Shown: positions 1-11,174, counted from the stretch's first letter. The stretch is 64,000 bases of DNA from Agelas oroides (GCA_949130485.1 OX422190.1:4936861-5000860), one strand, 5' to 3'. Notes: generated from the sequence alone by a model not told the origin. Program-made: numbers and translations.

Positions 1-137
1 AACTATTAACACTCACTAAATCTTATTCAATACTTACATCATCTAAATATACGTACGTAAAATTGAAATGAGGGGGTGAGATACAACCAAAGGTGATGAC
101 CAATACCAAATGCTATAACCAAGTACAATAACCAACA
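1..137 (-). repeat. 3' LTR of BEL/Pao element (partial)
   Basis: Positions 1-137 match 6845-6975 in direct orientation with a few substitutions and short indels. Read on the minus strand both copies begin TGTT, consistent with an LTR start. The copy runs off the left edge of the window, so its full length and the outer target duplication cannot be seen. Confidence 0.65.
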
Positions 138-1537
138 TACCGCCGGCCAAGAACAAGGAAAATGAGTGATACAACAAGTAAAGTAGTTACTTAGTGGTTC
201 AGTTCTCAGTGGGCAACAATGTTGTGTACAGGCCGTTTATAAGTACCAGTGTAGGTTTTGATGGTTACAATGCGAACCAGACCATCCTTTCCCTTGTGGA
301 CTTGGGTGACTTTGCGAACGGCCACTTAGCAGGGACAAAACGATCTTCACGGAGGATAACAATGTCTCCAATAGAGGGATTTCTGGAGGGGTGATGCCAT
401 TTAGTGAAATTTCTGAGACTTGAGAGGTACTCAGAGGATCAATGCTGTTGAGGCAGGCTTCATTCTGAGTCAAAACGGTCACAAACTCAAATGTCAGTTT
501 AACGGTAGCCACAACACACTTCAAGTAAGTTTTGATGCTCCCTACTACCGCTTCCCAAAGACCTCCAAACTGAGGAGTATGTTCTGGAATGAATCTCCAC
601 TCAATGTTTTGGGTGGAACGGAATCCAGAAATGATTCCCTGTGTATTTTGATGCCCTAGAAACTCGACAAATTCCTTTAGCTCTTGGTCTGCACCAACGA
701 TATTAGTACCATGGTCGCTCCAGATGAGAGAAAGCTTACCACGGCAAGCAATGAAACGTCTCAAACAGGCATGCGTGCGCACACGCACATGAAGGCCTCA
801 GAGGTGAGTTCAGACACTAGCTGTAGGTGAAGTGCTTTCACAGACAGAGAGACAAAAATGCATGCATAGGCTTTGACAATGGTTGTCTTACACACAAATC
901 CTTGCTTGATGTAGAATGGTCCAGTGTAATCGACACCGACCGTCTCAAACACGGAGTCAGGAGTAGTACACTCAATAGGAAGTTGTCCCAGAATCTGAGG
1001 CTGGGGCTTTGCTGAATTGCGACAACAGATGGTGCATGCACGAGTGAGAGAGTGAACAATCATGCGACAACCAATGATGTGCAGATGAGGAAAGGGTGAA
1101 GTGACAGCAAACAACTGTTAGAAGGTAGTGCATTGTTGGAAGTGAGAGCGCAAACTTCTTCCTTCCTGTGAAATCGAAATCTAATAGTTTTAGGCTGCCA
1201 CAAGCTCCTGGACTGAGAGAGATGGATATTTTTGAATTGCTCTGACCTGGTTTCTCTCAAGAACACAACAATTGTTGATGAACCGAAACATCCAGGTGGT
1301 CACGCGTTTGAGTCTAGTTAAGCTTGAAGAGCGATTCAAATGAATGATGGGTGGCCTTGGTTAATGGTAGTCAATAAGCAAATATCCCTTTCTTCATCAG
1401 ATGACTCAGGAGGAGGAAGAATTGATTGTTTGGGCCACTCTGACGGTGGTAATTGGAGCCAATGGGGGCCTTTCCACCACAATTCATACTCTAACAATTC
1501 AGATGGGAAAAGACCTCTGGATGCACAGTCGGCTGGG
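138..1537 (-). pseudogene. BEL/Pao pol remnant: end of RNase H region plus integrase
   Basis: The minus strand encodes the downstream part of a BEL/Pao polyprotein. About 1336-1537 holds the segment after RNase H (ENPADCASRG and a WWKGPHWL motif). About 761-1114 holds the zinc-binding part of integrase (CTICC) and the first catalytic Asp region (VGVDYTGPFY). About 237-788 holds the rest of the core, with SDHGTNIVGA carrying the second Asp and the FGGLWEAVVGSIK block. The pieces lie in different frames with stops between them, so no single protein can be made. The element is a retrotransposon relic; integrase would insert the cDNA copy. Family identification is firm from the motif order; exact limits are approximate. 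Confidence 0.85.
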
Positions 1538-1542
1538 TTCTC

Positions 1543-1812
1543 ATATGGCACGCCGTCCGTAACAAAAAATTTTACGCTTATTTAGGACCAGAATAAGAAT
1601 AAAGAAAAGAAAGGAAAAACTGTGTTCCCTGGCCCTAGCCCTAACCCTAACCCTAAACCACTCTTCCGCCAGCCACTTCGAAGGACCGTACTGTACTGTC
1701 TAATATGCCTCCGAAGCAAATAAGTCTTATTCTGGCCCAAAGTAAGCCCTATTCTGGCCCTTTATTCAGGCCCTAAATAAGCCTATTATTTTTGTTACAG
1801 ACGGCGTGCCAT
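1543..1812. mobile_element. 270-bp MITE inserted in BEL pol
   Basis: Inverted repeats of 24 bp with one mismatch lie at 1545-1568 and 1789-1812 (first bases ATGGCACGCCGTC). TTCTC occurs on both sides at 1538-1542 and 1813-1817 and reads as a 5-bp target duplication. Removing the insert and one TTCTC restores the BEL pol frame on the minus strand. The interior carries CCCTAA telomere-like repeats (about 1634-1656) and no open frame of note. Confidence 0.85.
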
Positions 1813-1817
1813 TTCTC

Positions 1818-1869
1818 CGTGCCATTCACGTGATTCCATCTATCTGGTGGAATGTGCTCGACGATAGAG
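1818..1869 (-). pseudogene. BEL/Pao pol sliver between two insertions
   Basis: This short piece encodes PPDRWNHVNGT on the minus strand, a conserved stretch between RNase H and integrase in BEL/Pao pol. It continues the frame of 4235 onward on one side and of 1537 downward on the other once both insertions are taken out. Confidence 0.8.
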
Positions 1870-2372
1870 CATGGCCGTTGGAAGCAGGGCGGCTGGGGCG
1901 GCCTTGGCCGCCCCATTTTTTCCGTAAGCCTTTGAACTTTGAACCTTGAATAATTCAACGAGGAATGGCTGATCGCAGACAACACCAGAAACTGGTGAAA
2001 GTCCACACCAGCCTTCGTCTTTAAAACGAGAATTTGATAATTCGGTGATGATTGATCAAGCACTCATTTCAGCGTAAGTGGTTTGATAGATGGTCGCACG
2101 AGGACCAAGACCTTCTTTCCGTGTGTAGTTGCTTACCGAAACAATCAGCTGCAGTCCGCTCGTTGCTTGGAGCAGACATTTGGAACAGACTGCTCGTGAT
2201 GCCGGGTACGAATGCCGCGAGTGTGAGTTCGTTCAGTGCTGCCCGACGTATCAAGACACTCAACGATGTCTCGGCAGCGTCTGAACCATTTGATGCTCTT
2301 GCACGTCGATAAAGGCACACCGATGGCCTCGATTAACCTTGTAGATGTGTCCAACGTTTTCACTACTAGTAA

Positions 2373-3121
2373 TGGCATCACGGCTTTGCTCTTCACAAGT
2401 CTGCTTTTAGAGATGCTCTGTCACTTAGATATGACTGGCCACTCAGCAATCAACCATCCTATTGTGCTTGCGTCACTCATTTAGCAATGATCACGCCCTG
2501 TCCTGCCCAACTGGAGAATTTCCCTCAATTAGGCATAATGAGGTGAGAGACATCACAGCCTCTTTACTATCAGAAGTTTGCCACGGTGTTTCAATTGAGC
2601 CGCATCTGCAGCCATTATCTGGAGAAAGAATGGCACGTAACTCTGCTAACATTGACAACAACTCAAGACTTGATGTTTCAGCTTATGGTTTCTGGGGTGG
2701 CAGATTTGAAAGAGCAATTTTAGACATAAGGGTGTTTAACCCATGCGCTCGATCAAATAGACAAGCCACCCTGCAGTCCACTTATAGACGTCATGAGCTG
2801 GAGAAAAAAAGGCAGTACGATCAGAGAATCAGAGATGTGGAGCACTCAACTTTTACACCATTAGTCCTGTCAACTACTGGAGGAATGGGCAGAGCAGCCA
2901 CAGCCTTCTACAGGAGGCTTGCGGCAATGCTGAGTGAAAAGAGAGATGTTCCGTACAGTAAAATGATAGGGTGGATTCGCTGCCGCCTAAGCTTTGCCCT
3001 ACTGAGAGCCTCAATAATGTCTGTCAGGGGAGCCAGATCGTCTGCAAACAGGCCAGCAAATGGAGCACTTCACGTCCCTGTCGAACACCAGTCAGCTGAG
3101 GGTCAGCTTCTCGCTGTATGA
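2373..3121 (+). pseudogene. C-terminal module of a mobile-element protein (frameshifted)
   Basis: From about 2373 a frame reads [21 protein letters not shown] frameshift near 2473-2480 then leads into a 219-codon open frame containing [19 protein letters not shown], then ILDIRVFNP, then STTGGMGRAA. I recognise this ordered set of blocks from uncharacterised proteins in cnidarian, sponge and lancelet genomes, where it forms the C-terminal part of mobile-element proteins. The spaced acidic residues around RLDVSAYGFWGGR and LDIRV look like a restriction-like nuclease core, which is inference only. No N-terminal catalytic domain is present. It lies inside the TIR-bounded insertion 1870-4231. Confidence 0.5.
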
Positions 3122-3279
3122 ACAGTGACACGCTAGCTATGGACAAATGCTCTTATACAAGTCTTATTTTCATTTCCATTTTTATCCTTTTTATCCCCAA
3201 ATCTGTTGTATTGTATTATCACATTAAAAATTTAGAAGGGGGGTTACATGGGTGTGTCAGATGTGTATGTATGCATGCA

Positions 3280-3800
3280 TAAGCATGCGAGACTAGGGAG
3301 GTCTGGGGGCAGGCTCCCCCAGGAAATTTTTAGAAATGAGATGCTCTGAGATTGCTACTGAGGCCATTTTGAGAAGCAGAGCCATAGTAGTTACATGACT
3401 CGCGGAGTACTGCATCCATTTTTTGGCTGTCCACGTATGCATTTGCTAGCCAAGTGACTTCGAATTTCAAAGAGAGAAGGTACTAAGGTTGACAGAACTG
3501 CAGGTGGGGTGACATCACTGGGAAGACAACTGGTGAACTGTCGAGCGCCTGAAATAGCGATTTATTTACAGACGTATTTATGCGCGTCCTTTCATCGCAG
3601 CAGCGTTAACAGCTTGTGCACGCGGTCCTCCATGAACACACCAGACTCGTTTGGATGGCGGTGATTCTCAATATAGCAGCGAGACTAGTGGACCAATTTC
3701 AACGGTAGGGTACTTAAAATGTACAGTTAAGCGGTGCATATAAAATCTTTTGGAGGCCAAAAGGGGGTTCGAGCGAACCCCCCTGCCTATGGGCCTGCTA
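3280..3800. repeat. Hairpin-rich repeat inside the larger insertion
   Basis: Short GC hairpins occur near 3301-3321 (CTGGGGG and CCCCCAG arms) and at 3763-3782 (GGGGGTTCG and CGAACCCCC arms). They look like the subterminal hairpins of small non-autonomous DNA elements. A second boundary is not clear. No coding frame is supported here. Confidence 0.35.
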
Positions 3801-4234
3801 GTGTTACTTTAATATAGCAATATAACAAACATTGCTGTACAGATTTTGTCAAGCCTGACGAAGGTCCACATCGGATCGAAACGTCGCTGAGATTGTATTG
3901 TTGTACTGCTATATTAAAAAGTTTCTGAAATAACACTATGCAGTTCATTTCCATGTTTGTTTGTTTTTTTGTCCAATCACGCAATTGCAAACTCATGCTA
4001 TCGTTATAGTATAGACAATTACTGAGCAAGCTAGCTGTGTGTTCCATCTTGGTCTGCACTACTGTTAGAGATATTCCATGGATTTTATTTTAGTGAGATA
4101 CTATGAGAGCTTGATAGCTAAAAAAAAGTGTAAAATGTTTTTCACGCACTATGCGCGAAAGCCAATAATATTATAAATAACATTGTGACCAATGGCCACC
4201 CCACCCTGAAAGAGCTTCCGACGGCCCTGTGGAG

Positions 4235-5168
4235 GATACTCTGTTACCGACATAAGTCTTGAAACGCCTTGGATTGCCAGACAACCAGTTGATAACAATG
4301 GTGCTATCAGTCCATCCGTAAATATCTCGGAGGGAGAGATGAAGGACTTCTTTGACGTGGTTGAGAAGTTGAGCGAGTAGGTGTGCACCACAGAGCTCTA
4401 AACGAGGAATGGTCAGGCGCTTGATGGGAGCAACCTTCGTTTTGGCAGTGACGAGAGAGATGTGGACGTTTCCATTGGAGTCAGTCAATCAAAGGTAGAT
4501 CACACACCATAGGCGACTTCTGATGCATCTGAAAAGCCATGAAGCTGAGTAGATTCAATGACGACTCCTTTGGAGAAGTAACATTGGGAGCTGTGTTTTT
4601 GAGCGAGATATTGGAGCTCTGATCTCCACTGCAACCAAATATCTTTGATGAGTTGGGGCACAGGGTCATCCCATTCCACGTTCAACTCCCACAGACGTTG
4701 TAAGAGGATCTTTACTTTGCAATAGCAGGAGAGAACCATCCCAGAACATCAAACGTCGATGTCTGAGACTAGTAGACGTTTCGTGACGTTCGTCAGAGGG
4801 GGCAAGTCAGCAATGGTGAGTCGAAAGTGGTCCAAGTTGGTGTTCCATTCTATGCCAAGCGTCTTGGTGTACATTTCGAGATCAGTGATGTTGTGCATGG
4901 TCTGAGAATCTTTTAGCTCTGGAGTAACTGTGGTGAAGTACAGCAGGATCATTGAAATTCCACTTACGGAGTAGGAAACCACCTTGAATTGGAAGAAAAG
5001 ATCTTGGAGCTGTTTCTGCAATTCAATCGCTTCCTCAGTGGAATCCGCACCAGTCACACCATCATCCACATAGAAGGATTCATCAACCGCTTTGGCGGCG
5101 AGTGGGTACTTGTGGGCCAAGTCAGTTGCATTTAGCCTGACAGACTGGAAGGCTGGGAGGAGTCTCAC
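4235..5168 (-). pseudogene. BEL/Pao reverse transcriptase and RNase H remnant
   Basis: The minus strand from 5168 to about 4750 encodes the second half of a BEL/Pao reverse transcriptase, with the catalytic box SFYVDDGVTG. About 4739-4500 gives the connection and the start of RNase H (HGFSDASEVAYG). About 4488-4235 gives IPRLELCGAHLLAQLL and WTDSTIVINWL, both typical of BEL/Pao RNase H. Frameshifts separate the blocks. The protease and the first half of the reverse transcriptase are absent because the gag zinc knuckle ends only a few codons before the transcriptase fragment begins. It is a dead copy. Confidence 0.85.
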
Positions 5169-6540
5169 CCTGGCTTTCTACGTGGAGCAAAGTATGATGC
5201 GGCTTCTGACACTTCTTGCATCTGTGAAGAGACTTACATTGTCTAACAAAGTGCCCCGGTCCAAGACAATTCATGCACAAGTCGTTTGTCTTGAGCGTGA
5301 CTTGAACTTGGTACATCCGTACAAGGGGTGTTTTTCTGTTTTGCAAGTGAAACACAGGTTGGTGGTTGAATCAGTGCTGACAGCAAATAAGGCAACTGGT
5401 TTGCTAGATGCGAAGAGTTTCCTGGCGGAGAGCGACTTGTGTTTGGTTTGTTTCTTTGCCAAGTCAGCAATGGAAGTCTCAGAGGTTTGAGCTCGAAGGT
5501 TGATAAACTCTAGCAGGTCTTGGTAGTGCAGTGGAGCTCTGGCTATGTTTTTGCCACTCAAACATGGTGTTGGGATCGACCTTGAGTTCAAGTGTTGAGG
5601 TGATAAAGGGACCAAATGGTTCGTAATCCATTGCTTTCAGAGCGCAAAGGCGCTGCTGTACAGTATCACGCAATCGATGCAGCTCCTTTCTGGTACCCTC
5701 CTTAAGTGAAGCTACCTCAAGGATCGTCTTGACATGTGTTTGGTGGATGAGACGCAGACGATTGTAGCGTGACGTCAAGCACTTTACAGCTTCGGTGTAA
5801 TGGTCGCCAGAATGGGGCAGACCCTTGATCACATGCTTAGCCGAGCCATCCTTCAAAGCATGTTGCAGGTAGATAAGTTTCTCAGAGTCCGGCAGAGAGG
5901 AACGATCATGGATTGAGATGCAGAATTGCTCCCTAAAAGCACTTCCATTCAAGGATATTGCCATCAAATGTGGGTACATCCAACTTTGGGAGCTTGACTG
6001 TCTGAGTGTGCAGCACCAGGTGTAGGCTCGTGAGCGTGAGCATGGGGTCGTAATAACTCCTTGATCAGGAGAGAACAATCAAAGAAGCGTTTCTCGAGGG
6101 TAGCATGCAACGCTAGGAGCTCTTCAAGGTCCAATAATAACAGGCTGTTCCGGAAATCAGCAAGATCCTTCTTATAGTATATAGGATAGCTGCTCTTCGT
6201 GTTGTTGGAGGCAGCAAACGTCCTCAGAGTGACTAGACAAGGAGCTGACAGTTTCACTGACTACAGATAGACTCTTCTCCAAGTGCTGGAGTTTGCGCAT
6301 TAATACCTTGCGATGGTCAGAATTGGTGGGCATGGCCGAACTCATCGTGATCAATTGCTGTATGTGGACAGAGAGGGTGGTGATGTCATCGTCAAGCTGA
6401 TCGAGAGTCTCTTGCTCTTTCCCTAGAGTCTCGTCATCATCGATGAGATCGATTAATGAAAAGTGATGGGTCTTGAACTCGGTGTCGAGGGTCTCCAGCT
6501 TTGTAGCTAGAAGTTGGGCATGGTCGTGGGTGGTAGGTTC
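5169..6540 (-). pseudogene. BEL/Pao gag remnant with CCHC zinc knuckle
   Basis: On the minus strand from about 6540 a gag protein can be followed: a coiled-coil-like N-terminal part rich in Leu, Asp and Glu (6540-6240), a central gag core at about 5990-5480 with DSEKLIYLQHALKDGSAK, and a zinc knuckle of the form C-x2-C-x4-H-x4-C at about 5290-5250 (CMNCLGPGHFVRQC) followed by a second Cys/His cluster. Frames shift near 6080-5990 and 5500-5450. The gag start codon region is not here but lies inverted at 6541-6727. Confidence 0.8.
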
Positions 6541-6727
6541 TTATCATTTTGTTTGTACCACGTGTTTGTGGTTCATCGCCATTTTCGTCTGTCACCTGTT
6601 GACCCTGATGCCTGAGACCGACCCACGCGCTCTATCTACTCAAAGAAAGAGGAGAGGCATCGTCAAAGCCTCAATCACTCGCCTTGGCTCTTGTCTTAAG
6701 GAGTTTGAGAGCAGGGTCGACAAATAA
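6541..6727 (+). pseudogene. Inverted gag N-terminal segment
   Basis: On the plus strand, opposite to the rest of the element, ATG at 6608 opens a frame reading MPETDPRALSTQRKRRG and then KASITRL, ending at a stop after 6726. Basic residues followed by ITRL are typical of the start of BEL/Pao gag. The minus-strand gag frame loses its N-terminus exactly at about 6540. The simplest reading is a local inversion of roughly 190 bp that flipped the gag start. Confidence 0.65.
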
Positions 6728-6844
6728 CTTCAATGAAGGATTTTCCGAGACGGGACCAGTAAAAGGACGCTGCTACAACTACGATCCGGCTCGAAGGACA
6801 ATCAATGTACGAGCCCTTTCTCGGATTACAATAGATTAGCCTGG

Positions 6845-6975
6845 ACTGACTTATAATCTTATTCAATACTTACCGATCATCTAAATATACGTACGTAAAA
6901 TGGAAATAAGGGGGTGAGATACAAGCAAAGGTGACGACCAATACCAAATGCTATAACTAAGTACAATAACTAACA
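6845..6975 (-). repeat. 5' LTR of BEL/Pao element (visible shared part)
   Basis: This segment matches 1-137 in direct orientation and ends outward at 6975 with TGTT on the minus strand. Its inner limit cannot be fixed because the partner copy is cut by the window edge. The sequence between it and gag (6728-6845) should hold the primer-binding site and possibly more LTR. Confidence 0.65.
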
Positions 6976-8213
6976 GGTTAAATTCTCAAATGCTACTGGG
7001 GAGACCTGTCCACCCCTCCCCATAGCAAGTACAACTGCCACGACATGCCTAAATTTTATATCATATGTTATGTAATTTTATGTCATGATATGACGATATG
7101 TCATGACAGGTTCATTTCTGAAATTGTAATCTATCACTGCATGAAAACATTCGTACATGATTAATTAACTTAGTAGACTGTTTGGTAAGTTCACAAGTAA
7201 CAATATTAGTTTGTATTTAAAGATTTCTCAACAACAAATGCGGCTAATTGTTTGATTGCCTTAGACTTATTAATAAATAACCATTAAGGGCGAGACCCTA
7301 CAGTGACTGTATATAGTCACTCACGTTGACCAGTGTAACATAACTTAGCAGCATAAAGGAACCGTTCGAATGCACAAGTTTCCATGCAGGGCTAGCTCCC
7401 AGCAGAAATAGAAATGTGGATCAGAGAAGGTATTGGTAGCTTTGGTACAACCTGTGAAATGCATGCGTTCGTCAGTTGTTTATGTAAGCTATTATTACTT
7501 GATGTAGTAACAATAATTATTTATTATGGTAGTTGCATGCGTGAACACTCATCCCCAAATTCACCGGGCAATGCTCGAGCGCATTTCTTGCGCCTGAAGC
7601 GGGTGAGTTTATACATAAAGCGTCAGATATCTTTACATACCGACCCAGCAATTATCATGCAGTAGTGCAAGAAAGAATTGCAGGATCAAACTCTGTACAA
7701 CTGCTGAGTAATTTAGTGCAAAATTGTTCACGCTGTGCAGCTAATTGCTGGTTCCAATGCATTGGGGCATTTTAAACTTTGTCTCTGAATAATATATTAT
7801 TTGATTCATGTACTCTTGGACTGCAACTTGTAAACATCAGTTACAGTTTTGGAGATCTAAAGCAATAAATTTACTATGCCAGTAATCTCCCACATTGTTT
7901 ATCATAACCTTAAGGATACAGAGTAGGGACTCAGGTTTGAGTAGTGAACTACTTGATTTAGTTCTTCCAGTTCTTTGTGCTTGCAGTAACCAGAACATGG
8001 AGCACACAAATTTACAAGCCTTGTTGTCCAGGTTCTTGCAATCTTTCACACACAATTCAGTGAACCTGGGTATTAGTTCGCTGATGTGGTTACATCTAGT
8101 TTGTGTAGCATTGCAAAGCAAAAGATGTGATTATCAATTTCACATGTTTTAGTGTTATGTGCCTTGTGTTTCCCTCCATTTCAAATGCTATGCTGTGTAT
8201 TTCACCTCCACAG
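6976..8213. other. Non-coding stretch ahead of the kinase exon
   Basis: No convincing exon was found. The last 200 bp or so (from about 8025) is intron-like and is related to the sequence just upstream of the third kinase copy (20320-20517), so the duplication unit includes it. It ends in a polypyrimidine run and CACAG at 8213. Confidence 0.5.
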
Positions 8214-9928
8214 CATCAATTTCTGAAGAAACCACCCCTGGAACACCCTCTTCACCCAAGACTGTTGGAACAACTACCACAACTGGAACTGTCCCAGTCA
8301 GCAGTAGCACACAACCTACCAGTAATCCCCCGAGTGATGGAGCAACTACCACATCAGTCATCGTAGTAGTAGCTGTTGTGATCATACTTGTTGTCATTGT
8401 AGTTGGAGTTGCCATTCTTGTGGTCCTCTTCAGGACCAAGAAGAGGAAGCAGAGGTTGGAAGTCAACAAGCTTCAGAACATCACACTAGAAAACAAAGAT
8501 GTTGAAATGAAATTCAAACAGGATGAAACCGCTGAGATAAAGAATTCTGACCAACCACCTTATGCAAAAACACTAACAGAGCTGCCACCACACATACGTT
8601 TACCTAGTAAGTCAGAGGAACTCGCAGAAAATTTGAACCAAAACAGCACTGTTACTGCCGAGTATAGTGAAATTGAACCTATACAAGATGATAGTGAGTA
8701 TGCTCTCCCTTCAAAGCCCGCCAGATATGTTAGCCTTTCAGATCCCATGTCTGAAAAAAAGGAGTCCAGCACTATGTATCAGAGTATGGACCAACACTGT
8801 GATCCTCCCAGTACTACACATGTGCCACAAGAAAATGACATCTACACGGAGCCAGACACAACTAGCTCGCACACATTTGAGGCTGAGAGTGGAATCTATG
8901 AGACAGTGTATAGTGAGCCAATCCAGCCCTCACTCTTCACAGATGCAGCTGACACTCCAAGTGACACTGATGATTTGCTGCCTTATGCTCCCATTTACAC
9001 CCTTCCAAGTAATCTACCTAGGAGTAAAGAAGTGCCATTGAAAGTTGTTAGTAGCAATGTTCGAGAGGTTTCTGAGCTTGGAATGGGAATATTTGGTAAG
9101 GTTATTCTAGCTGAGACAGTTGGTCTAAGTGCGAAAGATCTGAGGTTTAGTGAATCAGATGATGACAAGTGCAAGTCAATGCTGGTTGCTGTGAAGAAAC
9201 TCAAATCAGGTGCTCCAAATGCCACTAAGGAAGCTTTTGAGAAAGAGGTCAATTTCATGTCAAGATTGACTGATAGAAATGTTGTCCGTATACTTGGAGT
9301 CTGCTATGAGGACACCCCTTTCATTATGATGGAGTACATGGAGAAAGGAGACCTCAACCAGTACCTTCAAAAGTTCAAAATGCTCAGCACAGTTGATCCA
9401 GAACCACAAGGTCAGATTACAATCAGGACCTTCGTTTATATGACCACTCAGATTGCTAGCGCTATGAACTACCTTGCATCACACAACTTTGTACACAGAG
9501 ACCTGGCAACACGAAACTGTCTGGTGGGCCCAAACTACCTGGTGAAGATATCAGATTTTGGCATGAGTCGGAGTCTGTACGACTCTCACTATTACCGGAT
9601 TCACGGGCGTTTTGTCCTTCCAGTTCGTTGGATGGCATATGAATGCTTTTACGGTAAATTTTCACAAAAGTCTGATGTGTGGGCATTTGGTGTTACCATG
9701 TGGGAAATCTTCACTCTTGCAAAGGAACAACCATACAATGACATGTCAGATAAGCAGGTCGTTGAGGATGCACTGAAAGGCAAGAATCGTGAGATATTAG
9801 GAAAACCAAAAAGGTGTCCACTCAAAGTGTATAAAATCATGCTGGAGTGCTGGGAACACAATTGTGAGCAGCGAGCAACGTTTGAGGAACTTTTTCAGCT
9901 GCTTACCTCCATTTACAATTTTGTATGA
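8214..9928 (+). CDS. DDR-like receptor tyrosine kinase, membrane-to-kinase exon
   Basis: An intact exon starts after the acceptor CACAG at 8213, in phase 1, and runs to TGA at 9926-9928 (about 571 codons). It encodes a Thr/Ser/Pro-rich stalk, one transmembrane helix (Val/Ile-rich, about 8355-8430), a stop-transfer cluster RTKKRKQR, a juxtamembrane region with several Tyr motifs (AEYSEI, SEYAL, GIYETVYSEP, YAPIYTLP), and a tyrosine kinase. Kinase landmarks are GMGIFGKV, VAVKKL, HRDLATRN, DFGMSR, paired activation-loop Tyr (SHYYRIHGR) and LPVRWM. The activation loop and the GDLNQYL block match discoidin domain receptors best. The kinase would phosphorylate Tyr on itself and on adaptors at the plasma membrane. 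The ligand-binding exons are not visible, so an upstream first exon outside this region is inferred. Confidence 0.9.
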
Positions 9929-10239
9929 GCCCATGGTGATGTTGTGAAACTAGAATGTAATCAACTGTCTAACACTTGTCACATAGGATTTTCTTCATGC
10001 ATTCACTTGTTACATCTGTTTTGTTGTACTCTATAGTACTTACTGCCTTTAGTTGGAGACTGGATGCATGTGTAGCTGACTGGTGTGCTGCAGCTGTATA
10101 CTCACAAAACATGTAGTACTATAATTATGGATTATATGGCAAAGAGCTTTACCTGGGTATGGGTTAATTCACATGCACTTCAGGCACAATGCAGATACAC
10201 ATAATCATACTACAAGCAACTATGTCTATGCAAAATGTG
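9929..10239. other. 3' flank of the kinase exon
   Basis: There is no coding signal. Around 9990-10040 (CATGCATTCACTTGTTACAT) the sequence resembles the region 3' of the third kinase copy near 22300, so the duplicated unit extends past the stop codon. Confidence 0.45.
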
Positions 10240-10390
10240 ATAGTGCCTCACGCTAAAAATTGATTTATACGTTGTTATGAGGTGAAAATAGAGAAAAGTG
10301 AAAAGCCATGCAGCATCTGCTGGGAATTGAACCCAGTGCTTGAGCTGCTAGTGCTCTGTCACTAAACTATAACAACTGGACACCCACTAG
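10240..10390 (-). mobile_element. tRNA-derived SINE, copy 1
   Basis: Reverse complemented, the segment contains a box-A-like stretch TAGTTTAGTGACAGAGC and a box B GGTTCAATTCC at tRNA-like spacing, followed by an unrelated tail shared with copy 2 at 10515-10640. A functional tRNA is unlikely because the cloverleaf is incomplete and a tail is attached. Confidence 0.6.
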
Positions 10391-10514
10391 CCCTCACAAT
10401 CCTGGTACTAACTGCCTCAGTTGACAGCCACTCGATCAGTATGTGACATCAAAACTTTTTGTTAGGGATTGATTAAAAAGTTCTCCACGTCAGATAAAAT
10501 GCCATTCTGAGTAC

Positions 10515-10640
10515 AGCTTGCCTTACCTCATGCTGAAAATAAGGAAATTCACGTGATATGAGGGAAAAATAGAGGAAATTGAAAGGCTGACAGTCACTGG
10601 GAATCGAACCCAGGATGTGTAGCTTGAGCCGCCAGTGCTC
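10515..10640 (-). mobile_element. tRNA-derived SINE, copy 2
   Basis: The minus strand carries box B GGTTCGATTCC with a degenerate box A side, plus the same tail as copy 1 (a run like CATATCACGTGAATTTCC). The 5' part is shorter than in copy 1. Confidence 0.55.
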
Positions 10641-11174
10641 ATTGTAATTCCTAATTTGTTTGCTGCTGGAAATAAAGAGATTTAGATGTTATTAGGCAAA
10701 AATACAGTCACTGGCTACTATCAGTTGGTGTTAGGATGGTACTGACTTGATCTGGTGTGCATTTATTATACCGTACATGAAACGTAATTACTGATGCCAA
10801 TTTTGGTTGTTAACCTTCATGTTAGAACATGTTTAATGTGGCACCACAGGTGAGGCACAAATATATATTTATCTGCCATGTGTACAATCATGCCATCACC
10901 TTTCTCACTGCCAAGATTTTAGTTGTGTAGGTCCTCGTTTCTCCCTGTTGATGAATAACAATGGTAAAAGGGACTTTGTCCGTGTGTTGATGTGCAGGTG
11001 TGTTTGTGTGTGTATGAGTTGGCCCACTGGCTGTTCATTGCAGCTATAACATTTGCTCTTCAGTCCATTGCTTTATGAATGTCCAATTTCTTATTTTTTT
11101 GAAGGGGGGGGATTTATTCTAAAATAAAAGCAGATTTCCTGTTAGCAATTTTTTTTCATTTTAATTTATATGGT
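10641..11174. other. Gene-free stretch
   Basis: AT-rich sequence with a short GT-rich run near 10990-11020 and a G run near 11103-11111. Nothing coding was recognised. Confidence 0.4.

Larger units (their letters stand above)
1870..4231. mobile_element. 2.36-kb DNA transposon-like insertion in BEL pol
   Basis: The left end begins CATGGCCGTTGGAAGC. The right end, reverse complemented, begins CACAGGGCCGTCGGAAGC, giving imperfect terminal inverted repeats. GAG at 1867-1869 and 4232-4234 reads as a 3-bp target duplication, and excision with one GAG rejoins the pol frame. CAC-like ends with a 3-bp duplication suggest a CACTA/EnSpm-type element, which is inference. It contains a decayed protein module at 2373-3121 and a hairpin-rich repeat at 3280-3800. 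Confidence 0.7.

Noticed and set aside
3840..3900. CTGACGAAGG...GAAACG as a hammerhead ribozyme or Penelope end
   Set aside because: The core spacing between CTGACGA and GAAA leaves an unpaired base next to the stem, and no closing stem was seen. It is too short to call.
10310..10385. Possible tRNA gene on the minus strand
   Set aside because: Box A and box B are present but the acceptor stem does not pair and a repeat tail follows, so a SINE fits better.
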